From contig CATLFA010000004.1 in NCBI GenBank assembly GCA_949927585.1, forward strand, positions 23,364 through 87,363: DNA of 64,000 nt. Direction: 5' to 3'. Position 1 is the first letter of the stretch. Each line of letters opens with the position of its first letter. The stretch comes from an uncultured Clostridiaceae bacterium (GTDB lineage: Bacteria > Bacillota > Clostridia > TANB77 > CAG-508). The notes beneath the pieces were generated by a model. It saw nothing but the letters and a program-made list of their open reading frames with translations, ran no database searches and had not been told where the DNA came from. The position numbers were made by a program, and so were the translations under genes. Shown piece after piece: positions 57,239-64,000 of this stretch.

Positions 57239-58288
57239 TTAATTTAATTTTTCATCTATCTCTTTTGCTATTTGACATTTTAATTCTTCATTTTCTATGT
57301 TTTCTATTATTTTATCAAATTTTGCTCTTACTATTAATTTGTTTGCTTCTTTTTGTGTGAAACCTCTACTCATTATATAAAATAGTTCTTTTTTTCCTAT
57401 TTTTCCGTGTGCTTGTGCTATGGTTTCCTTCTACGTCTTCTTCAGAACATAGTAACATTGGTAGAGCTTTTGATTTTGCTGTGCTTGATAATAATGTGCA
57501 GGCTTCTACTTCGTTTCCGCACTGCTTTTTTTGCCCCTTTTTTGAAGTCTATTGTTCCTTTGAAGTTCTTTTTAGCTTTGTCTGTTAGTACCCCTTCTAC
57601 TTGAATATTTACATTTGTTTTTTCACTTTGTAGATGGGTTATGTAGTTTAAGTCAAATTGTTGTTCCTCTTTTCCTAGATATATTGTGTTTATATTGTTT
57701 TTTGAATACTTTCCTATTAAGTTGGAATAGTAGTTTGTTATGCTGTTTTTTCCTCCGAAGTCTACTATCCAATATGTTACATTTGAGTTTTCTTCTAAAG
57801 TATTTTGTATAGCTATAAAATTGTTTGAGTTTGTGTTCATTAAATTTACTAGTATTATATTTAAGTTAGAGTTTGGTTTAGCTATTACATTTATTATTCC
57901 ATTGTGGTAGGCCTCTATGTTTTCGGTTGATTCATATTTTATTGTTATTGTTCCGCTGTGAATTTTGTTCAGCTATTATTTCAATGTTTTCTACTAACCT
58001 AGTGTTTTGTTTATCAAATTTGAAGTCTATTTGGGCATTTTCACTATTCTCTACTTGTATTTTTATTTTTTGATTTGATTTGTTTGCTACTTGTGTTTCT
58101 AATTCTTGTGATAGTCCATAGGTTAATTTTAATGTAGTTATGTTATTTTTATAGTTTGCACCTGTTATAAAAACATTTTTAAACTCTCCTATTTGTTCTG
58201 GGATATTTACATTTTCTAGTTTTATATTGTTTATGTTGTAGTTTCGTGTGGTTCTTAGTGGGGTTTCGTTTAATTTTAGGTTTGACAT
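57239..58288 (-). CDS. sufD: SufD-like SUF complex subunit, three +1 sites
   Basis: SufD is the SufB-like beta-helix partner in the SufBCD scaffold. From ATG 58288 (AAAGGAAA upstream) the protein has an N-terminal SUF domain, a beta-helix core with NSNLNIILVNLMNTN and VTYWIVDFGGKN, then VEGVLTDKAKKNFKGTIDF, LLSSTAKSKALPMLLCSEED and a C-terminal MSRGFTQKEANKLIV. Three CGGs interrupt it: 57953-57955 (after CAG), 57517-57519 (after GTG; family KAVGNEVEAC), 57405-57407 (after ACA; family HxTSTGKIG). Each is in frame only after the previous C is skipped. Corrected length is 348 residues. Conventional reading yields four fragments. Confidence 0.88.
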
Positions 58289-58308
58289 TTTGGTTTTCCT
58301 TTCTATGT

Positions 58309-58337
58309 TTGCATATTTATGTGAAATATGTTATAAT
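58309..58337 (+). promoter_or_regulatory. Sigma-A type promoter
   Basis: TTGCAT (58309-58314), 17-base spacer, TATAAT (58332-58337), serving the small 58386 ORF. A near-copy of this segment is at about 60205-60238 in front of sufB, facing the same way. Confidence 0.6.
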
Positions 58338-58385
58338 GGTAGCGTAACAGTAAACAACTTATATTTGAAGAGAGGGGTTTGCTTT

Positions 58386-58529
58386 ATGAAGAAGAGTACT
58401 GCTGTGGCTATTGAATTTTTGATTTGTGTTATTGGATTACTCTATATGGGATTTTCAATTTTAAACGTTGTATTCATTACTGTAAATTTTTTATTGTTCA
58501 GCACTTTTACCATATTTGATGGTAAGTAA
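58386..58529 (+). CDS. Small hydrophobic protein
   Basis: A 47-residue peptide starting MKKSTAVAIEFLICVIGLLY, with two hydrophobic stretches and a short tail TFTIFDGK. It has a promoter at 58309-58337, GAGAGG upstream and a terminator downstream. It lies inside the SUF cluster on the opposite strand. Function unknown. Confidence 0.5.
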   Translation: MKKSTAVAIEFLICVIGLLYMGFSILNVVFITVNFLLFSTFTIFDGK

Positions 58530-58555
58530 AAACATAGCTCATATAAACTCTCATT

Positions 58556-58585
58556 ACTGTCTCAGAAATTGAGGCAGTATTTTTT
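58556..58585 (+). terminator. Terminator of the small 58386 gene
   Basis: ACTGTCTCA / TGAGGCAGT stem and a T-run. Confidence 0.75.
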
Positions 58586-58630
58586 ATACTATAGTAAAGT
58601 ACTATATTTAAAGTTATAGAGTAGCGCTAA

Positions 58631-58738
58631 GTCAGTAATATATTTTATTTTTGCAATGAAGTCCCGACAGCCCTTTGAGGCGGGGGAATACCCCTTGTCT
58701 TGGAGGGCGAAATGGAAAAAATAAAATATATTGCTGAC
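58631..58738. repeat. Long hairpin element, copy C
   Basis: Arms GTCAGTAATATATTTTATTT and its complement ending TTGCTGAC enclose the core AAGTCCCGACAGCCC...GAATACCCCTTGTCTTGGA, identical in part to copy B although the arms are different sequences. It lies 48 bases downstream of the sufB stop. Confidence 0.8.
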
Positions 58739-58786
58739 TGGGAGCGGATAATTTAATACGCAAAGGTGGCAAATAAATTTCCTTCT

Positions 58787-60187
58787 TTACCCTATTGAGC
58801 CTTCTAGCTCTAGATTTATTAGGTTGTTCATTTCTACGGCATATTCTATTGGTAATTCTTTTGATATTGGATAGGCGAAACCTCGTACTATCATGGCTTT
58901 TGCATCTTCTTCTGATAATCCTCTACTCATTAGGTAGAATATTGTTTTGTCACTTATTTTTCCTATTTTTGCTTCGTGTGAGAATTCTACGTCGTCTGTT
59001 CGTATATCACTTGTTGGTATTGTGTCTGATATTGATTTATCGTCTAGCATTAGTGATTCACATGATACTGATGATTTTGAGCCTTTAGCACTTTCGTTTA
59101 TTCTTACTAGTGAACGATAGGTACATTTTCCTCCATTTTTTGATATTGATTTTGCATTTACTACACTTGATGTGTTAGGTGCATTATGTACTACCTTAAA
59201 GCCATTGTCTAGGTCTTGACCTGCTCCTGCAAATGATATTCCTGTGAATTCTGTTTTGGCTCCTTCTCCGTTTAGTATACTCATTGGATATAGCATTGAT
59301 ATTTTTGAGCCGAATGAGCCTGATACCCAATCTATTTGTGCATTTTTTCCGCATATTGCTTTTTTTGTGTTTAGGTTAAGCATATTTTTTGACCAGTTTT
59401 CTATCGTTGAGTATCTTAAATATGCGTTGTCTTTTACATATAGTTCTACGCAGCCTGCATGTAAATTTACTTTATTATATTTTGGGGCACTACAGCCTTC
59501 TATAAAGTGCAAACTTGCACCTTCTTCTACTATTATTAGAGTGTGCTCAAATTGACCTGATTCTGGTGAGTTTAGTCTGAAATACGATTGAAGTGGTATA
59601 TCTACATTTACATTTTTTGGTACATATACAAATGAACCTCCTGACCATACTGCTCCATGTAGTGCTACAAATTTGTGGTCATGTACTGGTACACATTTCA
59701 TAAAGTGTGCTTTTACTAGCTCTGGGTATTCTCTTACTGCTGTTTCCATATCTGTGTATATTACACCTTGTTTTATCAAGTCTTCTTTCATGCTATGGTA
59801 TACTACTTCTGAGTCGTATTGTGCTCCTACTCCTGCTAAAGATGTCTTTTCTGCCTCTGGAATTCCTAGTTTGTCAAAGGTGTTTTTTATGTCTTCTGGT
59901 ACATCTTCCCAAGAGTTATTTAGTTTTGATTTTGGTCTTACATATGTTGCTATTTCATCCATATTAAGTTCTGATAAGTCTGGTCCCCAAGTTGGTAGCT
60001 CTAGTTTATTATACACTTCTAGCGCTTTTAATCTAAACTCTTTCATCCAGTTTGGGTCATTCTTTTGTTTTGATATTTCTTCTATTATTTCTGGTGTTAA
60101 ACCTTTTTTTATTTTGAATTCATATTCGTCTTTGTTTTTTATGTCGTAGATGTTTCGGTTTATTTCTTCTATGTTTGTTTTTGACAT
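58787..60187 (-). CDS. sufB: SUF complex subunit SufB
   Basis: SufB is the main scaffold for Fe-S cluster assembly with SufC and SufD. The 466-residue protein has the N-terminal SUF domain (GLTPEIIEEISKQKNDPNWM), the mid-region MKCVPVHDHKFVALHGAVWSG, GGSFVYVPKNV, and the C-terminal SVSCESLMLDDKSISDTIP and EFSHEAKIGKISDKTIFYLM. Typical full length. Intact; the CGG triplets seen are all out of frame (TTC GGC, TGC GGA, AAC GGA). The leader resembles that of sufD. Confidence 0.96.
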   Translation of the reverse strand: MSKTNIEEINRNIYDIKNKDEYEFKIKKGLTPEIIEEISKQKNDPNWMKEFRLKALEVYNKLELPTWGPDLSELNMDEIATYVRPKSKLNNSWEDVPEDIKNTFDKLGIPEAEKTSLAGVGAQYDSEVVYHSMKEDLIKQGVIYTDMETAVREYPELVKAHFMKCVPVHDHKFVALHGAVWSGGSFVYVPKNVNVDIPLQSYFRLNSPESGQFEHTLIIVEEGASLHFIEGCSAPKYNKVNLHAGCVELYVKDNAYLRYSTIENWSKNMLNLNTKKAICGKNAQIDWVSGSFGSKISMLYPMSILNGEGAKTEFTGISFAGAGQDLDNGFKVVHNAPNTSSVVNAKSISKNGGKCTYRSLVRINESAKGSKSSVSCESLMLDDKSISDTIPTSDIRTDDVEFSHEAKIGKISDKTIFYLMSRGLSEEDAKAMIVRGFAYPISKELPIEYAVEMNNLINLELEGSIG

Positions 60188-60328
60188 TTTTGTTTTCCTT
60201 TCTGAATTTGCATATTTATGTTAAATTTGTTATAATATTTGTATACTTATTATTTTTGTTTTGCAATTATTTTAATTTTCTATCTTGTTTCCGATTACAA
60301 ACCGTCCCCAAAGCTACCCAATGCTAGT

Positions 60329-61067
60329 TTATTTATATTGAGAATATCCATTTTCTTCTATTTGCTTTGCTAACTCTTGTGAACCTGTTTTTACTATTTT
60401 GCCGTTTACTAGAATATGGACATAGTCTACTTTTAGGCTATGCAGAATTTTGGTGTTGTGAGTTATTATTAATATTCCATTATTTTCATTTTTGAACATT
60501 TCTATTCCTTTTGAAACTGTTTTTATTGCATCTACGTCTAGACCTGAATCTGTTTCGTCTAGTATTGCTAGTTTTGGGTTTAGTACTAACATTTGAAGAA
60601 TTTCATTTTTCTTTTTTTCTCCGCCTGAGAATCCTACATTTAGACTTCTTTCCATGTTTTTTGAGTTCATATTTAGTTCGTCCATATATTTTGCAAGTTC
60701 TTCTTTAAATTCGAATATTTTTACTGGTTTTCCTGTTACTTTGTTTTTAGCATATTTTAGGAAGTTTGTAACAGTTACTCCTGGTATTTCTTCTGGTAAT
60801 TGGAATGACATAAATATTCCTTTTCTTGCTATTTCATCTGTTTTCCAGTTTGTTATATCTTCGCCTTCAAAGTTAATTGTTCCTTTTGTTTTTGTGTATT
60901 CTGGGTTATTTAATATTGCATTTGCTGTTGTACTTTTTCCGAGAACCGTTTGGTCCCATTATTACATGAATTTCTCCTTTATTTATTTTTAAATTTATTC
61001 CTTTTAAAATTTCCTTATTTTCTGCATTTACATATAAATCTTTTATTTCTAATAATGTACTGTCCAT
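60329..61067 (-). CDS. sufC: SUF complex ATPase SufC, +1 site in the P-loop
   Basis: SufC is the ABC-type ATPase of the SufBCD scaffold. ATG at 61067 follows AAAGGA. It reads [20 protein letters not shown]...HVIMGPNGS, then CGG AAA (CGG 60939-60941); skipping the C gives [16 protein letters not shown]. Later [13 protein letters not shown] (Q-loop), [17 protein letters not shown] (signature), and [16 protein letters not shown] (Walker B and D-loop) identify SufC. Corrected length is 245 residues, normal. It is first of the SUF genes (sufC-sufB-sufD-sufS-sufU). Confidence 0.95.
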
Positions 61068-61128
61068 AATTTTTCCTTTCATTTTTTTATTATTACATAT
61101 TTATTGTAGATAGACACAAAACTTACAC

Positions 61129-61578
61129 CTACACCTTTTTTAAAACTTTCTTCTTACAGTTTCTACATTCTTCTTTATTAATATCGTAATTACAATTAAG
61201 TTCATTTAATCCTAATGTTTTATATATGTATTTAGTTAATTTGTTTAATGTATTGTCATTTAATACAGATTTAATTTTTATTGCTTCTTCTTCTGCCTTT
61301 TGTTTTTCTACTTTTAATATTTCTGTTAAAAATATGTATGTTATATCATAAGCTTCTAATATTTTTTTTGCTAATTTTTCGCCTTCTTGCGTTAACTCTA
61401 TATCTCCATAAACTTCATAATTTATAAGTTCTTTTGCTTGCAGACTTTTTACTGCTTTATTTACACTAGGCTTAGTACAATTCATTCTTTCAGCTATGTC
61501 TGTTACTCGTATTTCTTGTTTTTCATTTTTTAATATATATATCGTTTTTAAATATTCTTCTAATGAACCGCTAATCAT
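61129..61578 (-). CDS. DtxR/MntR-family metalloregulator
   Basis: A 149-residue regulator. It starts MISGSLEEYLKTIYILKNEK and has the winged-helix segment TDIAERMNCTKPSVNKAVKS, then the dimerisation region with YDITYIFLTEIL and a C-terminal Cys cluster NKEECRNCKKKV. Family members sense iron or manganese. Inverted repeats in its own leader suggest autoregulation, and the adjacent SUF operon is a plausible target. Intact. Confidence 0.85.
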   Translation of the reverse strand: MISGSLEEYLKTIYILKNEKQEIRVTDIAERMNCTKPSVNKAVKSLQAKELINYEVYGDIELTQEGEKLAKKILEAYDITYIFLTEILKVEKQKAEEEAIKIKSVLNDNTLNKLTKYIYKTLGLNELNCNYDINKEECRNCKKKVLKKV

Positions 61579-61603
61579 TTATTTTACTCCTTTTGATTGA
61601 TTT

Positions 61604-61655
61604 GTTAACTTTGGTTAACATTATATAATAATTTTATTTGTTTGTCAAGGTTAAC
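61604..61655. promoter_or_regulatory. Possible DtxR-family operator
   Basis: GTTAACTTTGGTTAAC (61604-61619) is a near palindrome and CAAGGTTAAC (61646-61655) repeats the half-site, just upstream of the DtxR-like gene. Pattern similar to MntR/DtxR boxes; unproven. Confidence 0.55.
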
Positions 61656-61671
61656 AATTATTTTTTTAAAG

Positions 61672-61705
61672 AAAAAGTCGCCTAAATCTAGGCGACCTCA
61701 TTTTT
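61672..61705. terminator. Terminator hairpin
   Basis: AAAGTCGCCTA / TAGGCGACCTCATTTTT, downstream of the GGDEF/EAL gene. Confidence 0.7.
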
Positions 61706-61716
61706 AAATTAATAAC

Positions 61717-61740
61717 GGGTCGCCGATGGCGGCGACCCTT
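61717..61740. repeat. R1 repeat copy
   Basis: GGGTCGCCGATGGCGGCGAC plus CCT; perfect-looking hairpin next to the terminator. Confidence 0.75.
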
Positions 61741-61751
61741 ATAATTTATTT

Positions 61752-63986
61752 TTATCTATGTTTATTAAAATACTCTTCAAACTCTTCTTTCATTAATATC
61801 TTTGAATAATAATATCCTTGAATAATATCACATTTTATCTTTTTTATAAATTCTACTTGTTCTTTAGTTTCAACACCTTCTACTATTGTTTTTACTCCAA
61901 GGCGGTTAGCTATAAGCATAATATAATTAATAATGTTTCTATCACTTTTTAAATCTGCTTTATCTACAAATACTTTATCTATTTTTATAATGTCTATTGG
62001 CATTGTTTGCAACATGCTAAGTGAAGAATATCCTGTTCCAAAGTCATCTATTGAAATTATAAAGCCTTTTTCTTTTATTTTTTTCATTACTTCTAATACG
62101 TCTATGTCTTCGTCAATTGTGGCACTTTCGGTTATTTCTAAGTCTATATTACTTCTTTGTATATTATATTTGTCTGTAATTTTTACGTATTCTTCTATAA
62201 AGTTTTCATTAACAAAATGTGTTTTAGAAACATTTATTGAAATAGTTGGAATGTAATTATATTTTTCTTTCCATTTCTTTAAATCCTTACATACTTGTTC
62301 AAAAATATATAAATCTAGTTTTACTAGAAATTTATTTTTTTCGAATAATGGAATAAATTCACTTGGAGGAATCATTTTTCCATCTTTACTCCATCTTACT
62401 AGTGCCTCTGCTCCAGCTAGTTTTTCATTATTTGTATAAATTTTAGGTTGATATACTATTTTGAATTCTTCATTTTTTAAAGCTTCTTCCATAGATGATT
62501 CTATTTTTTGTTCTTCTACTAATTGATTTTCAAGTATATTGTCAAATATGTAATAACTTTCATCATATAAACCTTTTATTTTTGCACGAGCCATATATGC
62601 TTTATCTAAAGCTGTGTTTATGTCTTTGTCTTCTGGTGTAATTTTATATATTCCAATTGATAAATTTATATTTATTTGCTTTCCATTTATTTTTAATTTT
62701 GAAACTTGATTAAATATTTTATCAAGTAAATTTTTGATGTTTTTATTGTAGCTAAATACTGCAGTAAAAACATCTGCTGAAATTCTACAAGTAATATTAT
62801 CTGTTGGTAATGTATTTGCTAATTTCTCTCCAAGTTCTTTTAAGATGTTATTACAAAATTCATAACCATGAATTTTATTTAATGCTTTAAATTTATTTAT
62901 ATCTAATGAAATAATATATTTATTTTTTGTATTATTTCGTAAGTAACTATTTCCATTTTCTTTGAAGTATGCCTCATTTCCTAGTTGAGTTATTGGGTCA
63001 ATATACGCAATGTTATATATTTTTTTGTTCTTTTTTTGGTTTGAAACATTAATATAAATACAAATAACTACAATAGTAAGGGTAACTAGTAAACATACTG
63101 TTTGTAGTATAATAATTAGCATAATAAGTTCTTTTGCAATTGTACTGTTTGCTGCTGTTGTTATTACATACCAATCATTAATATTTACTTTTTCATAATG
63201 TATAAAGTATGGCTCATTTCCTAATTTTACATCAAAGGTTCCTACTTCATGTCTTTTTATACTGTCCCTCATATTATCAATTTTTCTTGCTTGTTCATTT
63301 TTTAATTGATATGTATTTTTTATATATTCATATATGTTTGCATTTTTTTCTTCTATTGTTCCAAATGAATCTATTAAAACTGTTCCATTATTATTAATTA
63401 AGTATGTACCACCTTTACCAAATAATTTTCTTAATAGAATACTTTTATAGTCTTCTGTATTAATAGTTGCCATTAATACCCTATCTTTTCCCTTCAATTT
63501 AAAAGTTTTTGAATAAATGTTCACTTGGTTATTTGATACAGTACTTGGTTTGTTTTCAGATACATATATTTCATCTTGTTTGAAAAACTCTTCTATATCA
63601 GAATAATTATTAACTATATGTCCATCACTGGTTGTTCCATTTCCTTGTCTATCTAATATAACAAGTCTTGTGAAATGATAGTCTCCTAAATCTTTTTTAT
63701 ACCTATCAAAAATTTCTTCTGTTGTTTTAAAGTAACCTCTATTAATAGAATCTATCATTATTTCTACAAATCTTTCTTGTTCTAGAATAGCAAGGTTTAA
63801 TTGTGTGGCAGTTTGCTCACTAAGCTCTTTTACATTACTATATATATGTTGATATATTAATTTATTTACGTTCTTGATATAGATAAATGACATTATAATC
63901 ATTAAAATAAATATAATAATTATCCACCAAATATTTAATTTTGAATTTTTCATATATGTGTATTTATTATTTTCTCTCTTTTTCAT
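61752..63986 (-). CDS. Membrane cyclic-di-GMP phosphodiesterase with degenerate GGDEF
   Basis: A 744-residue sensor. AGAGGT precedes ATG 63986. TM helices near residues 20-40 and 285-310 bracket an extracytoplasmic Cache-like domain (LVILDRQGNG; DWYVITTAANSTI). The GGDEF domain has SADVF in place of GGDEF (in CRISADVFTAVFSY), so cyclase activity is unlikely. The EAL domain is complete: AGAEALVRW, ISINVSKTHF, LEITESATIDED, SIDDFGTGYSSL, KIDKVFVD and EGVETKEQ. Inferred output is hydrolysis of c-di-GMP under extracellular control. Intact, with no in-frame CGG. Confidence 0.9.
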   Translation of the reverse strand: MKKRENNKYTYMKNSKLNIWWIIIIFILMIIMSFIYIKNVNKLIYQHIYSNVKELSEQTATQLNLAILEQERFVEIMIDSINRGYFKTTEEIFDRYKKDLGDYHFTRLVILDRQGNGTTSDGHIVNNYSDIEEFFKQDEIYVSENKPSTVSNNQVNIYSKTFKLKGKDRVLMATINTEDYKSILLRKLFGKGGTYLINNNGTVLIDSFGTIEEKNANIYEYIKNTYQLKNEQARKIDNMRDSIKRHEVGTFDVKLGNEPYFIHYEKVNINDWYVITTAANSTIAKELIMLIIILQTVCLLVTLTIVVICIYINVSNQKKNKKIYNIAYIDPITQLGNEAYFKENGNSYLRNNTKNKYIISLDINKFKALNKIHGYEFCNNILKELGEKLANTLPTDNITCRISADVFTAVFSYNKNIKNLLDKIFNQVSKLKINGKQININLSIGIYKITPEDKDINTALDKAYMARAKIKGLYDESYYIFDNILENQLVEEQKIESSMEEALKNEEFKIVYQPKIYTNNEKLAGAEALVRWSKDGKMIPPSEFIPLFEKNKFLVKLDLYIFEQVCKDLKKWKEKYNYIPTISINVSKTHFVNENFIEEYVKITDKYNIQRSNIDLEITESATIDEDIDVLEVMKKIKEKGFIISIDDFGTGYSSLSMLQTMPIDIIKIDKVFVDKADLKSDRNIINYIMLIANRLGVKTIVEGVETKEQVEFIKKIKCDIIQGYYYSKILMKEEFEEYFNKHR

Positions 63987-64000
63987 AAATTACCTCTAAA

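Noticed and set aside
57405..57420. An extra A in the sufD HST segment as an independent indel
   Set aside because: Reading the motif as His-Ser-Thr-Ser-Thr-Gly-Lys needs only the C-before-GGA skip seen at the other sites.
175..60941. Explaining the split genes as ordinary pseudogenes
   Set aside because: All breaks have the same form and phase, with no other stops or deletions in these core genes; random decay would not give this pattern. Sequencing error remains possible and is listed as the main alternative.

Overview
The window looks like a piece of an uncultured, low-GC, Gram-positive Clostridia-type genome. The bases are strongly AT-rich, genes start from AGGAGG-like ribosome binding sites, and arginine is almost always AGA or CGT. 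A sporulation gene (spoIIM beside xerD), a SUF iron-sulfur operon with SufU, a T-box on tyrS and FtsH/PBP/RNase Y housekeeping genes fit this. No tRNA, rRNA, CRISPR array or intact transposon was seen.

Layout. 1-6.2 kb: uvrA (5' end only), cysE and uvrB, then an orphan DnaB-like ATPase, all minus strand, with two small plus-strand accessory ORFs between uvrA and cysE. 6.3-11 kb: two small secreted/anchored proteins, smpB, rnr and secG. 11-13.3 kb: two related small lipoproteins flanking a RluD-like pseudouridine synthase. 13.3-28 kb: a long minus-strand housekeeping run (ftsH, DUF1189, cysS, class A PBP, rny, xerD, spoIIM, PHP-domain nuclease, tmcAL). 28-34.6 kb: rnhA, a Bax inhibitor-like protein, a class B PBP and tyrS with its T-box. 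34.6-42 kb: small metabolic and accessory genes and a MATE transporter fused to a kinase domain. 42-46 kb: copper genes (copA, copZ, csoR with an operator-like site). 46-54 kb: tcdA, a foreign-looking SUMF1-domain gene, an ABC exporter pair and a glycine-rich pilin-like protein. 54-61.6 kb: mnmA and the SUF genes (sufC, sufB, sufD, sufS, sufU) beside a DtxR-like regulator. 61.7-64 kb: a GGDEF/EAL protein.

Main observation. Eleven otherwise well-preserved, mostly conserved genes are each broken by a +1 shift, 17 sites in all, and every site has the same form. One extra C stands immediately before a glycine codon GGN, so the ribosome meets an in-frame CGG. If that C is skipped and GGN is read as Gly, the family sequence is restored at every site: uvrA, cysE (2), uvrB, the rluD-like gene, rnhA (2), copA, an ABC ATPase, the pilin-like gene (3), sufS, sufD (3) and sufC. 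In genes with several sites, each later CGG is in frame only if the earlier one has been skipped. In a scan of the intact conserved genes I found no in-frame CGG. CGG as a plain Arg codon appears only in a handful of small accessory or foreign-looking ORFs. This points to CGG being an unassigned or reassigned codon that triggers +1 decoding as glycine (CGGN to Gly). A motif-specific sequencing or assembly error is the main alternative and can be tested with raw reads.

Secondary themes are several families of dispersed intergenic palindromic repeats, including three copies of a roughly 110-nt hairpin with a conserved loop, a 220-bp MITE-like element, and decaying accessory gene remnants.
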